Source: Psychrobacter sp. TAE2020 (GTDB lineage: Bacteria; Pseudomonadota; Gammaproteobacteria; Pseudomonadales; Moraxellaceae). Taken from it: a stretch of DNA of 64,000 bases. Every line of letters starts with the position of its first letter. The first letter of the stretch is position 1. Location: the NCBI RefSeq assembly GCF_018919485.1, contig NZ_JAHLMU010000001.1, positions 2,880,933 through 2,944,932 of the forward strand, in the 5' to 3' direction. Below the pieces are notes generated by a model. It was not told the origin of the DNA. It did not search any database and saw only the letters and a program-made list of their open reading frames with translations. This document shows positions 26,326 through 35,613 of the stretch, piece by piece. The position numbers and the translations under genes were made by a program.

Positions 26326-28860
26326 TTAGCTATGTAGTGCTTTACTGGTGGCTTTATCTACCGTCACTTTAGCTGGCTTAAGCGGTTTTGGCATGCTAAC
26401 TAATGCCGCTTTTAATACTTCATCAATCGTTGCTACAGGCTGAATGGTCAGGCCTGCTTTGACGTTATCAGGAATATCTGCTAAGTCGCGCTCGTTAGTT
26501 GCTGGAATCAACACATGCTTGATACCACCACGATGCGCCGCTAATAGCTTCTCTTTAAGACCACCGATACGTAAGATCTTACCACGCAAAGTAATCTCAC
26601 CTGTCATAGCAATATCAGGACGGATAGGGATGCCTGTGATAGCCGAGACTAGTGCAGTAGTAAGTGCCCCACCAGCAGATGGACCATCTTTTGGCGTCGC
26701 ACCTTCTGGCATATGAACGTGAATATCCGTGGTTTTAAAGGTCTCGTAATCAATGCCTAAGCTATCACCACGGGCACGCACCACACTCATAGCAGCACGG
26801 ATGGATTCTTTCATCACGTCCCCTAAAGAGCCGGTAAATATAAGCTCGCCTTTGCCTTTCATCGCTGCCGCTTCGATAGTCAGTAGTTCACCGCCAACTT
26901 GTGTCCAAGCCAGTCCAGTAACACGACCAACTTCAGGCTCTTCTTCAGCAAGACCAAAGTCATACTGATGTACACCAAGGTAATCATCGATATTATTATC
27001 ATCAACGACGATCAGCTTACGCTCATCTTTTTTCGGTGCACGGGCGCCATGACTCTCAACCGAGCTACGCACTACTTTGCGACAGATTTTATTAACTTCA
27101 CGCTCAAGGTTACGTACGCCGGCTTCTCGGGTATAGCGCTGAACGATGCTATGCAATGCCGCTTCTACAATCTCAATCTCGCCTTCTTTGAGACCATTTT
27201 GCTTAATAGCTTTAGGCACTAGATATTTTTGGGCAATATTGACTTTTTCTTCTTCGGTATAGCCTGGCAGACGGATGACTTCCATACGGTCAAGCAGCGC
27301 TGCTGGGATATCCATACTGTTAGCGGTACAGATAAACATCACTTGCGACAAATCTAAGTCCATATCTAAATAATGATCATTAAATTTATCGTTCTGTGAA
27401 GGGTCTAATACCTCTAGCAAAGCTGATGCTGGATCACCACGAAAGTCTTGTGCCATCTTATCGACTTCATCTAATAAGAATAGTGGGTTTTTGACTTCTA
27501 CTTTAGCTAATGATTGCACGATTTTGCCCGGCATAGCACCGATATAAGTACGGCGATGACCACGAATTTCAGCTTCATCACGCACGCCACCCAATGCCAT
27601 ACGTACAAACTTACGACCAGTAGCCCGTGCAATTGACTCGCCTAAGGAAGTTTTACCTACCCCAGGAGGACCGACTAGACAAAGGATTGGGCCACGCAGT
27701 TTTTTCACTCGTGACTGTACTGCTAAATACTCTAAGATACGATCTTTGACGTCTTTTAGACCATAATGATCTTCATCTAAAACTGTTTTAGCTTTTTCTA
27801 AGTTAATAGAAACTTTAGTAGTAGCATTCCACGGAGTGTCTAAAATCCATTCGATATAGTTACGTACTACTGAGGATTCACTCGATGCTGGTGGCATCAT
27901 CTTTAGCTTTTTCAGCTCTTGATCGGCTTTTTTGCGTACATCTTCTGGTAAGTCGGCATCTTCAAGACGTTTTTCTAGCTCACCAACATCATCTTCACCA
28001 TCAAACGCCCCGTCATTCATATCTGACAGCTCGTTTTTGATAGCTTTCATTTTCTCATTTAAAAAGTACTCGCGCTGATTGTCTTCCATTTGCTGACGTA
28101 CAGCATCTTGGATATCTTGTTCGATATTTTGTTCAGCGCTTTGTTTGACTAAGTACTCAGTCAAAGTATTGATGTGAGTCTTGATATCGTTGTTTTCTAA
28201 GAACGACTGTTTGATCTCTAAGTCCATCGATACTCGGGTAGAGATAAAATACACTAGCTCAAGCAAGTCATCGATACGCTTAGCCACGCGAGTCAGCTCA
28301 CGAGCATTACGCAAACGCGCATCCGCATAACTCTCAAACAGGCTAGTCAAAGCTTTGATGGTGTTTTTCTGTTGGCTGTCATCCATTTCTATATCGACAT
28401 CAGCCTGCTCAAAAGTAGCCATCAAAATATCATCGTGCTCTTCTATACTATCGACGCGCGCACGATACTGACCTTCGATCAATACCTTAATGCAGTCTTC
28501 ATCGCTGTCATGTGGCATAGTGCTGACGATGCGGCAAACCGTACCATATTGATAGAGATTATCTTGATCAATATCTTCAGTAAGCGAATCTTTTTGGGCG
28601 ACTACTAATACTTTATTACCATATTCTGCTTGTGCCAACTCAACCGCTTTGACCGATGGTGCACGACCAACGAATAGCGCAATCTGCATATGTGGATAAA
28701 CCACTACATCACGCAGGGCCAGCAAAGGCAAATAATTTTCTACTGGCGCCGTTGTAGGATCATCTAGCTGGTCTTCTTGCACAGCCTCTTGCTTATCATC
28801 TTCTACAGCAGTCGACACATCGATATCAATGTTGTCTTTATCAATAGTATAGTCAGTCAT
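26326..28860 (-). CDS. lon: ATP-dependent protease Lon
   Basis: This 844-residue cytoplasmic protease degrades damaged and regulatory proteins. The N-terminal substrate domain begins after an acidic 40-residue extension at ENYLPLLALRDVVVYPHMQI. The AAA+ module has Walker A GPPGVGKTS near residue 397 and Walker B LFLLDEVDKM, with the GGVRDEAEIRGHRRTYIGAM pore region. The protease domain has the catalytic Ser728 in KDGPSAGGA and the catalytic-Lys region GGLKEKLLAAHRGG. The acidic N-terminal extension is longer than in E. coli Lon. A possible sigma-32 promoter lies about 60-85 bases upstream of the start. Confidence 0.97.
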   Translation of the reverse strand: MTDYTIDKDNIDIDVSTAVEDDKQEAVQEDQLDDPTTAPVENYLPLLALRDVVVYPHMQIALFVGRAPSVKAVELAQAEYGNKVLVVAQKDSLTEDIDQDNLYQYGTVCRIVSTMPHDSDEDCIKVLIEGQYRARVDSIEEHDDILMATFEQADVDIEMDDSQQKNTIKALTSLFESYADARLRNARELTRVAKRIDDLLELVYFISTRVSMDLEIKQSFLENNDIKTHINTLTEYLVKQSAEQNIEQDIQDAVRQQMEDNQREYFLNEKMKAIKNELSDMNDGAFDGEDDVGELEKRLEDADLPEDVRKKADQELKKLKMMPPASSESSVVRNYIEWILDTPWNATTKVSINLEKAKTVLDEDHYGLKDVKDRILEYLAVQSRVKKLRGPILCLVGPPGVGKTSLGESIARATGRKFVRMALGGVRDEAEIRGHRRTYIGAMPGKIVQSLAKVEVKNPLFLLDEVDKMAQDFRGDPASALLEVLDPSQNDKFNDHYLDMDLDLSQVMFICTANSMDIPAALLDRMEVIRLPGYTEEEKVNIAQKYLVPKAIKQNGLKEGEIEIVEAALHSIVQRYTREAGVRNLEREVNKICRKVVRSSVESHGARAPKKDERKLIVVDDNNIDDYLGVHQYDFGLAEEEPEVGRVTGLAWTQVGGELLTIEAAAMKGKGELIFTGSLGDVMKESIRAAMSVVRARGDSLGIDYETFKTTDIHVHMPEGATPKDGPSAGGALTTALVSAITGIPIRPDIAMTGEITLRGKILRIGGLKEKLLAAHRGGIKHVLIPATNERDLADIPDNVKAGLTIQPVATIDEVLKAALVSMPKPLKPAKVTVDKATSKALHS

Positions 28861-29280
28861 TTGTTTTATTTCCTTGTTAACCAGACTTGTTCAGTCAAGT
28901 TGGGTTCATGTTTAGATAAATGGTGTCCCCATAAAAAATTGCAAGGCTTGTTAAACTACTAACCTCAAAATAGTGCAGGTCATTACTGTGTGCTGCCTAG
29001 CTGGTTCTATAAATGGGCTTTGAGAGAAAAATAAGGTAAAATAACGCCCGTCATAAACCAGTGACTAAACAAAAAAGTGGATAATCCAATAAGCTATAGT
29101 CTATTGAAAACAAAAAAGTGTCATTCATAACTATGATCATGAATTGTTCTAGCGACTGTGGTTGTATTACAGCCACGGCGCTGGCGTCAAAGAGCTTGAA
29201 AAATCATCTTCACAGGACTGTTTCACTATATTTTTTTCAATTGAATCGATTATAGCCGTTAAAAAGCAAGGGGCAAGAAC
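28861..29280. other. Divergent gap between lon and an antiporter gene
   Basis: 420 bases with the candidate heat-shock promoter for lon on the left. The right part contains a short palindrome around ATGATCATGAA (29131-29142). No gene or RNA was recognised. Confidence 0.4.
28917..28946 (-). promoter_or_regulatory. Candidate sigma-32 promoter of lon
   Basis: On the minus strand CCTTGCAA is followed after 13 bases by CACCATTTA, close to the sigma-32 pattern CTTGAAA-n13-17-CCCCATnT. lon is a classical heat-shock gene, which supports the reading; the -35 has one or two mismatches. Confidence 0.5.
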
Positions 29281-30654
29281 ATGACCATCAATGCGGTACT
29301 ACTAGCAGTCGTTATTATGCTAGGGCTATCATTAGCGCGAGTACACGTGGTATTGAGTTTGATCATCGGTGCGATGGCTGGCGGCTTGATAGCAGGTCTT
29401 GGGGTGACTGATACCCTAAATGCCTTTCAAGAAGGTATCCGTAATGGAGCCCAAATTGCGTTATCTTATGCGCTACTGGGGGCCTTTGCGGTAGCGATTG
29501 CTCATTCAGGGTTGCCACAGTCGCTGGCAGGCTCAGTTATCAAGCGTATTGATGCTGGCGGTACTAGTGGCATGATTAAGTATATGCTATTCGCCGGTCT
29601 AGTGATGATGAGCTGCTTTAGCCAAAACTTAATCCCTATTCATATTGCCTTTATCCCCTTATTAGTACCACCGCTATTACTAGCTTTTAACCGCATGCAT
29701 ATTGATAGACGACTGATTGCTTGTCTAATCACCTTTGGCCTAGTCACTACTTATATGTTTATCCCTTATGGATTTGGCGATATTTATCTTAACCAAATTA
29801 TGCTCAAAAACGTTGGTGAAGCTGGGATTGACGTTAGTAATATTTCAGTGACGAAAGCGATGGCCATTCCAGCGCTAGGTATGTTTACTGGTCTGCTGGT
29901 TGCCGTATTTATAAGCTACCGTAAACCCCGCGAGTATCAGCAGCTAGCAGTTGATAAACAAGCTCATGATGCGATAAACAACGAAGTAGTAGAGGGCGAT
30001 GCCTTAAGTAAAACGGCTGCTGCGGCACAAGCACAAAGCAAATTAAAAACGCTAGTAGCACTAGTAGCCATTGTCACGGCTTTTGTCGTGCAGCTGTATA
30101 CCGATTCGTTGCTGCTCGGCTCGATGTTTGGCTTCGGGGTGTTCATGGCCACTGGGGTGGTTAAATGGCGAGATGCTGATACGGTGTTTAATGATGGTAT
30201 CAAGCTGATGGCGATGATTGGCTTTATTATGATCACCGCTCAAGGATTCGCTGAAGTCATGAAAGCCACTGAGCAGATTCAGCCGTTAGTCGATGGTGCT
30301 ACTTCATTATTTGCTGGTAATAAAGCGGTAGCCGCTTTTGTTATGCTAGCGCTTGGTCTTATTGTGACTATGGGTATTGGCTCCTCGTTCTCGACTATTC
30401 CTATATTAGCCGCTATTTATGTGCCGTTATGTATCTCGCTGGGCTTTTCACCCCTAGCCACGGTAGCCATCGTTGGTACCGCAGGGGCATTGGGTGATGC
30501 CGGTTCACCAGCGTCAGACTCAACTCTTGGACCGACCTCTGGTCTTAACGTCGATGGTCAGCATGACCATATTAGAGACAGCGTAGTGCCAACCTTCCTG
30601 CATTATAATATTCCATTATTAGCCTTCGGTTGGATAGCAGCGATGGTGTTATAA
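29281..30654 (+). CDS. NhaC/YuiF-type Na+/H+ antiporter family transporter
   Basis: This 457-residue protein has about eleven to twelve hydrophobic helices. Signature parts are SLARVHVVLSLIIGAMAGGL at the start, FQEGIRNGAQIALSYALLGA, SQNLIPIHIAFIPLLVPPLL, and GTAGALGDAGSPASDSTLGP near the C terminus, which fit the Na+/H+ antiporter family of the ion-transporter superfamily (YuiF group). Some members move amino acids such as histidine instead, so the substrate is open. A cytoplasmic Ala/Gln-rich loop lies at about residues 225-260. AAGG lies 14 bases before the start. Confidence 0.8.
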   Translation: MTINAVLLAVVIMLGLSLARVHVVLSLIIGAMAGGLIAGLGVTDTLNAFQEGIRNGAQIALSYALLGAFAVAIAHSGLPQSLAGSVIKRIDAGGTSGMIKYMLFAGLVMMSCFSQNLIPIHIAFIPLLVPPLLLAFNRMHIDRRLIACLITFGLVTTYMFIPYGFGDIYLNQIMLKNVGEAGIDVSNISVTKAMAIPALGMFTGLLVAVFISYRKPREYQQLAVDKQAHDAINNEVVEGDALSKTAAAAQAQSKLKTLVALVAIVTAFVVQLYTDSLLLGSMFGFGVFMATGVVKWRDADTVFNDGIKLMAMIGFIMITAQGFAEVMKATEQIQPLVDGATSLFAGNKAVAAFVMLALGLIVTMGIGSSFSTIPILAAIYVPLCISLGFSPLATVAIVGTAGALGDAGSPASDSTLGPTSGLNVDGQHDHIRDSVVPTFLHYNIPLLAFGWIAAMVL

Positions 30655-30690
30655 GTTTTGCGGTGCAAGGTTCAATACCGTTTTGCGTAG

Positions 30691-30708
30691 GCTGGGTTTT
30701 AACCCAGC
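30691..30708. repeat. Palindromic GCTGGG repeat element
   Basis: GCTGGGTTTTAACCCAGC is a perfect palindrome (8-base arms) preceded by GCGTAG. The same core recurs several times at 35326-35577, so this is one copy of a dispersed REP-like element. Confidence 0.7.
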
Positions 30709-30774
30709 ACATCATTGTGCAAAATCATTATTTGAAATGTTGATAAGTAGACTGCGAAATAGGTTGAGCCGTTG

Positions 30775-30841
30775 CATAGGGTGGGCGGTGTTAAGCGAAA
30801 ATAGAGTTACGATTAACTATCGGTGCGCTGGGCGCACCCTA
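30775..30841. repeat. REP-like element with TAGGGTG/CACCCTA ends
   Basis: TAGGGTG at 30777-30783 pairs with CACCCTA at 30834-30840, and GGTGCGC pairs with GCGCACC around a 3-base loop at 30822-30838. This type of hairpin is often dispersed between genes. Confidence 0.6.
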
Positions 30842-30857
30842 CAATGTATTCAATTTG

Positions 30858-31121
30858 TTAATGGTTATCCTTGTCAGAGTCCTGATCAAAATCCTCAATC
30901 TCAACAGTTAAACTATTCAAAAAATCATCACTCTGCGCCAGTAACTTAGCCAAGCGCTGCTCATTAATAACGCCGGCTAACTCATCAGAACTGAATGACT
31001 GTTCTTGACTATAATAAAGTTGCTCATGTTGCCCATCTTTATCGTCCAATGCTTGTAAATAATCAATGACGCCATCTGCGCTAGATTTATTATCAGTATT
31101 ATTTTTAGAGTCGTCTTTCAT
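30858..31121 (-). CDS. Small acidic protein coupled to fau, unknown function
   Basis: This 87-residue protein is strongly acidic, with a Lys/Asp/Asn-rich start and an EIEDFDQDSDKD tail, and no membrane segment or signal peptide. The ATG at 31121 overlaps the fau stop codon as ATGA, with AAGGTGG an ideal distance upstream inside fau, which points to translational coupling. The middle part (YSQEQSFSSDELAGVINEQR and LAKLLAQSDDFLNSLTVEIE) could form helices. I recognise no family. The coupling suggests a role with fau or simple co-expression. Confidence 0.72.
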   Translation of the reverse strand: MKDDSKNNTDNKSSADGVIDYLQALDDKDGQHEQLYYSQEQSFSSDELAGVINEQRLAKLLAQSDDFLNSLTVEIEDFDQDSDKDNH

Positions 31122-31903
31122 CGAAACCACCTTATATCACTTGGCGTTATTAGGCCATCTAACGGCACATCCCAAGATTGTCTGACTAGCTGCTCGACTA
31201 CTTGAAAGTCATAGCACCAGCCTATTTTTAATGGTTTCTTATAACCTGACTGATAGCTTTTGCTCAGCGTCGTATCATAAAAGCCACCGCCCATCCCCAT
31301 TCGATTACCTTGAGTATCGAGCGCAGTCAATGGACAGACAATCAAGTCCAATTCACTGGCCCATAGCAGACGACGATGATGGTTTTGTTTCATGCCTAAA
31401 CTATGGATACGAGTTGGGACCTTTATTAACTTATTATGATAAATCGGTACAAAACGCAGTCGTTTATCATCGCGACCAAGCGAGCCAACCACAGGCAAAT
31501 AAGGCTGATAGTTTAAACGTAAACACCAATCCAATAGTGGCTGAGTCGGCAGCTCACCAAAGCCGTCATAGTATAAGCCGATTCGCGCATTGGCAGGCAA
31601 GCGCTGCTGTAGCTTGATTAAATGCAGGCTGGCATCACGCGCAAACTGCTGTCGTTGATTAGTGGTTAATAGCCGACGCTGGCGAGTGAAATGTCTTCGA
31701 GGTGGGTTAACGAGGTTTTTTGTTGAATCAGGCAACGCCGCATCAGTGATAGGGCGACTATCATTATCAGTGATAGCGGTTATCACATTTTCAGTAACAT
31801 CTGAATTAAGGTTAAGTTTAGGGCTTGCTGGGTTATTAGCTGTGCCTTTGATTTCGGTGCTTTCGGCGGACTTTCTGGTTATCGATATTTGCTTGTTAGA
31901 CAT
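31118..31903 (-). CDS. fau: 5-formyltetrahydrofolate cyclo-ligase with extended N terminus
   Basis: This 261-residue enzyme converts 5-formyl-THF to 5,10-methenyl-THF using ATP. The conserved core begins at about residue 72 (TRQRRLLTTNQRQQFARDAS), includes ARIGLYYDGFGELPTQPLL, and has the diagnostic MGMGGGFYDTTL and KIGWCYDFQVV. The first 70 residues are Ser/Thr/Asn-rich and outside the family; no internal Met offers a shorter start, and AAGGGACTTGG lies before the ATG. The E. coli homologue follows 6S RNA; no such RNA fits in the 158 bases upstream here. Confidence 0.9.
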   Translation of the reverse strand: MSNKQISITRKSAESTEIKGTANNPASPKLNLNSDVTENVITAITDNDSRPITDAALPDSTKNLVNPPRRHFTRQRRLLTTNQRQQFARDASLHLIKLQQRLPANARIGLYYDGFGELPTQPLLDWCLRLNYQPYLPVVGSLGRDDKRLRFVPIYHNKLIKVPTRIHSLGMKQNHHRRLLWASELDLIVCPLTALDTQGNRMGMGGGFYDTTLSKSYQSGYKKPLKIGWCYDFQVVEQLVRQSWDVPLDGLITPSDIRWFR

Positions 31904-32061
31904 CCAAGTCCCTTATACTCATTAACTAGTGGTCTTGAGGAAATTTATGATAAGTCATGCTATCATAATGACGCTTTACATCCTATTTTCCTTTTTGTGC
32001 AGCGGGTGTTGCACTTTATACCGTCAAACCATCCACTAACGAATTATCAAAGAGGGCAGTT

Positions 32062-33465
32062 ATGTCGACACAGAATCAGGCAACGCGTACTGAGAAAGAC
32101 ACTATGGGCAACGTAGAAGTGCCCGTTGATGCCTACTGGGGCGCGCAAACCCAACGTAGCCGTGAGAACTTTAAAATCGGTGGCGAGACTTTGCCACGTG
32201 CCATGATTGAAGCGATGGCGTTAGTCAAAAAGGCCGCGGCGATCACTAATGCTAGCCTTGAGCGTATCGATACTGATAAGCGTGATTTGATTATCCAAGC
32301 TGCTGACGAAGTAATTAACGGTGGCCTGCAAGATCAGTTCCCGTTAGTTGTTTGGCAGACCGGCTCTGGTACTCAATCAAACATGAACATGAACGAAGTA
32401 TTGGCTAACCGTGCTAACGAAATTGCTGGTTCTGAGCGTGGTAGCTATCAGCCTATCCACCCTAACGATCACGTCAACCATGCACAATCAACCAATGACA
32501 GTTTCCCAACGGCTATTCGTGTCGCTGCAGCTCGTCAAATCAATAGCTTATTGATTCCAGCTATTAAGTCATTGCGCGATACTTTAGATAATAAAGCCAA
32601 AGAATTTGATAGTATTGTGAAGATTGGTCGTACCCATTTACAAGATGCTACGCCTTTGACTTTAGGCCAAGAGTTTAGCGGCTATGTCAGCCAACTTGAC
32701 CACTCATTAGTGCGTATTGATAATGCTTTACAGGGCTTGTATGAGCTACCATTAGGCGGTACGGCGGTCGGTACTGGTCTTAACGCTCATCCTGACTATG
32801 CGGTAAAAGCAGCTGAGCAATTAGCCACATTGACTAACTTGCCTTTTGTTACGTCACCGAATAAGTTTGAAGCCTTAGCTGCTCGTGATGCAGAAGTATT
32901 CGCTTCTGGTGCATTAAAAACTTTAGCCGCCAGCTTAAATAAAATCGCTAACGATGTACGTTGGTTGGCATCAGGCCCTCGTTGTGGTCTTGGCGAGTTA
33001 ACTATCCCTGAAAACGAGCCAGGCTCTTCTATCATGCCGGGTAAAGTCAACCCAACTCAGTCAGAAGCTATGACTATGGTGGTAGCGCAAGTTATGGGTA
33101 ATGATACGGTTATCAATATGGCCGGCGCATCGGGCAACTTTGAGTTGAACGTTTTTAAACCAGTGATCGCTTATAACTTGTTGCAGTCTATCCAATTATT
33201 GGGTGATGCTTGCAACAGCTTTAACGATAACTGCGCAGTTGGTATTGAGCCAGTAAAAGATAAAATCGATGATTTCTTGCATAACTCATTGATGCTAGTT
33301 ACTGCCTTAAACCGTCATGTTGGCTATGAAAACGCCGCTAAAATCGCTAAGACAGCTTATAAAGAAAACAAAACTCTTAAGCAAGTAGCCGTTGAGCTAG
33401 AGCTGCTAACTGAAGCTCAGTTTGATGAGTGGGTCACGCCTGCGGATATGGTGCATCCTTCTTAA
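32062..33465 (+). CDS. fumC: Fumarate hydratase class II
   Basis: This 467-residue iron-free fumarase interconverts fumarate and malate in the TCA cycle. Superfamily motifs are visible: [50 protein letters not shown], the HxT-type [17 protein letters not shown], and the signature loop [15 protein letters not shown]. The start has GAGGG 8 bases upstream. It has its own terminator and diverges from fau. Being oxidant-stable, it fits with the peroxiredoxin gene downstream. Confidence 0.97.
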   Translation: MSTQNQATRTEKDTMGNVEVPVDAYWGAQTQRSRENFKIGGETLPRAMIEAMALVKKAAAITNASLERIDTDKRDLIIQAADEVINGGLQDQFPLVVWQTGSGTQSNMNMNEVLANRANEIAGSERGSYQPIHPNDHVNHAQSTNDSFPTAIRVAAARQINSLLIPAIKSLRDTLDNKAKEFDSIVKIGRTHLQDATPLTLGQEFSGYVSQLDHSLVRIDNALQGLYELPLGGTAVGTGLNAHPDYAVKAAEQLATLTNLPFVTSPNKFEALAARDAEVFASGALKTLAASLNKIANDVRWLASGPRCGLGELTIPENEPGSSIMPGKVNPTQSEAMTMVVAQVMGNDTVINMAGASGNFELNVFKPVIAYNLLQSIQLLGDACNSFNDNCAVGIEPVKDKIDDFLHNSLMLVTALNRHVGYENAAKIAKTAYKENKTLKQVAVELELLTEAQFDEWVTPADMVHPS

Positions 33466-33492
33466 TTTAAAATTTTTTTTGGCTTGATAAAG

Positions 33493-33537
33493 AGACCTTG
33501 TCGCCCTTTATATAAGGATGTGGCAAGGTCTTTTTTT
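33493..33537 (+). terminator. Terminator after fumC
   Basis: AGACCTTG pairs with CAAGGTCT, followed by seven or more T's. The same arms are used in the terminator at 34263. Confidence 0.9.
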
Positions 33538-33674
33538 GGTTGATATTTTTAAAGCTAGTTTTATATATTATATAGTGGATATAAGCTCAAAGATTGCTTA
33601 TGGATTACTATAGCTATTATCATACACATGCAGAATTTTGGAAAAAAAGACAATAACTTAAATCGGAGTAAATA

Positions 33675-34202
33675 ATGATTACCCATGTACCTGATATGAC
33701 TTTTAAAACTCGTGTTCGCGATGACTCTATTGGAGGAGACAACCCATTCACTTGGTATGACCTAACCACAGATGAGTTATTCGCCAATAAAAAAGTGGTT
33801 GTGTTCTCGCTACCAGGTGCCTTTACGCCAACGTGTTCGACCAGCCATCTCCCTCGTTATGAAGCGCTTTATAATGAGTTTAAGGCGTTGGGCGTAGATA
33901 AAATAGTTTGTATTTCTGTCAATGATGCCTTTGTCATGTACCAATGGGGTCTCAAGCAAAACCGCGAAAATGTTTTCTTGCTGCCTGATGGCAATGGTGA
34001 GTTCACTCGTAAAATGGGCATGCTGGTTGATAAGAGTAATCTTGGCTTTGGTATGCGCTCATGGCGTTATTCGATGCTTGTCGACAATAAAGCCGTTAAA
34101 AAAGTGTTTAAAGAAGATGACTTTGGCGACAACTGCCCAATAGACCCGTTTGAAGTATCAGATGCAGACACTATGTTAGAGTATTTGAAAAGTAAGGCTT
34201 AG
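33675..34202 (+). CDS. Peroxiredoxin, Prx5 type
   Basis: This 175-residue enzyme reduces peroxides with the catalytic Cys54 in [35 protein letters not shown] and [18 protein letters not shown] are typical of the glutathione/glutaredoxin-dependent Prx5 group. Further cysteines are near residue 80 and in [13 protein letters not shown]; the last could serve as a resolving residue, but that is a guess. CGGAG lies before the ATG. It is monocistronic between two similar terminators. Confidence 0.92.
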   Translation: MITHVPDMTFKTRVRDDSIGGDNPFTWYDLTTDELFANKKVVVFSLPGAFTPTCSTSHLPRYEALYNEFKALGVDKIVCISVNDAFVMYQWGLKQNRENVFLLPDGNGEFTRKMGMLVDKSNLGFGMRSWRYSMLVDNKAVKKVFKEDDFGDNCPIDPFEVSDADTMLEYLKSKA

Positions 34203-34262
34203 ATTTTATTGAGTCTGTAGCTTGGGTGCTAACCCACGAATTTATAAACCTACTTAATAAAA

Positions 34263-34297
34263 AGACCTTGTCATGTTATATGGCAAGGTCTTTTTTT
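34263..34297 (+). terminator. Terminator after peroxiredoxin gene
   Basis: AGACCTTG pairs with CAAGGTCT, then seven T's. Stem sequence matches that of the fumC terminator. Confidence 0.9.
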
Positions 34298-34496
34298 AGA
34301 TGCAATCAGGGCTAAACCGTACTCTAAACTATTCATAAATCGTAAATTAGACATTGCTTATAACTGCTAACATGACAAAGTAAGCGTAGGGTGCTTTCCA
34401 AAAGTCATCTGCACAGATCGTTTTTATCGATGCATAAAGCGCATTCTACGAGCAAACCCTATATTATAAAGTGATTGAAACATTGAGAGTGAAATT

Positions 34497-35210
34497 ATGT
34501 ATTCAAAACCAAACTATATAAATAGAGCGGTTCACTTAGGGTTATGGCTAGCTTTAGCAGTTGGATTCGGTCCATCGGCATCAGCAAGTGATAAAGTGAT
34601 AACTGAACAGTTTAAGGTACAACAGGAGCGCAACTCACAAAATAGTCTTGTTGAGAATAATGAGTCAGAGAATGAAGTTACAGAGGACTACAGCCAAATT
34701 ATGAGTGAGCTTTTGGAAGCTGCCAATGAAGGAGATGTAGACGCTAAATATGTTATTGGAGCGATGTACTTTGAAGGCTTAGATGTAGACAAAAACTATG
34801 TTGAAGCCAGAAGGTGGTTTTTAAAAGCAGCCAAACAAGGGGAAGCAAACGCTCAATATGCTTTGGGGGCAATATATGGCTCAGGATTAGGGGTAGCCTC
34901 TGATTATATAGCAGCGGCAAAATGGTTTGAAAAATCTGCTAATCAGGGTAACGTCAATGCTCAATTCTTTATGGGTTTGCTTTATTTTGAAGGCAAAGGA
35001 GTAGAGCAAGATTATTTAAAAGCTAGAGAATGGTTCGATATCGCTGCCCGTCAAGGCGATCCAAAATCACAAGTAAACTTAGGGTGGATGTATTTATATG
35101 GTTTAGGGGTTAATCCTGATCATGTAAAATCTTTGATTTGGTATAAAAAAGCTAAAGAACAAGGAGATAATTCCTCTTTCCATCCCCTTGGTATTAGAAA
35201 ACAGCAATAA
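34497..35210 (+). CDS. Secreted Sel1-repeat protein
   Basis: This 237-residue protein has a signal peptide (cleaved near ASASA, residue 30), a polar Glu/Asn/Ser stretch, then at least four Sel1/TPR-like repeats of 36 residues from about residue 75. Each repeat has the pattern A.Y.LG.MY..G..V..D...A..W...AA.QG, for example VIGAMYFEGLDVDKNYVEAR and ALGAIYGSGLGVASDYIAAA. Such proteins act as binding scaffolds; no partner is suggested by the neighbours. The start lacks a strong ribosome site, but the signal peptide supports it. Confidence 0.85.
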   Translation: MYSKPNYINRAVHLGLWLALAVGFGPSASASDKVITEQFKVQQERNSQNSLVENNESENEVTEDYSQIMSELLEAANEGDVDAKYVIGAMYFEGLDVDKNYVEARRWFLKAAKQGEANAQYALGAIYGSGLGVASDYIAAAKWFEKSANQGNVNAQFFMGLLYFEGKGVEQDYLKAREWFDIAARQGDPKSQVNLGWMYLYGLGVNPDHVKSLIWYKKAKEQGDNSSFHPLGIRKQQ

Positions 35211-35613
35211 ATACAAAATAACTAAATTGATAGTGCATCAGTAGGTTGGGCGGAGCTTGCGACCCCCAACAGCTTATTATACAATAACCATAATTTGTCA
35301 TAAAATCTAGGTTTCAACAGCTTTTGTAGGCTGTGGCTTTAGCCCAGCAACAGCTAGGCAAAAATACCTTTGTTAAATAAAAATAGCAGCTTAGCTAACA
35401 AGCTATAAGTTGTGCCCTGTTAAATTGTATAATCAAAAGCGCTGGGCTAAAAGCGCCAGCCTACGATAATTTTTCTATTTTAAATAATGGTTTGTAGATT
35501 TTTGGCTGTGGTAGGGGACATACGCACAAACCCATTAATTTTGCCCAACAAAAAGCTGGGCTAAAAGCCCAGCCTACGTCAAATACTAAAATTTAGCTTT
35601 TAAGCTGATATTG
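35211..35613. repeat. Cluster of inverted GTAGGCTGGGC repeat elements
   Basis: This 403-base gap carries at least four related palindromic units: 35241-35267 (GTAGGTTGGGCGG), 35326-35348 (GTAGGCTGTGGCTTTAGCCC), 35441-35464 and 35555-35577. The last two are in reverse orientation relative to the first two, so they form outward inverted pairs about 100-230 bases apart, as in REPIN-type elements. No gene is present. The 30691 copy shares the GCTGGG core. Confidence 0.8.

Noticed and set aside
31904..32061. 6S RNA next to fau
   Set aside because: In E. coli ssrS precedes this gene, but the gap here is only 158 bases and shows no long paired structure.
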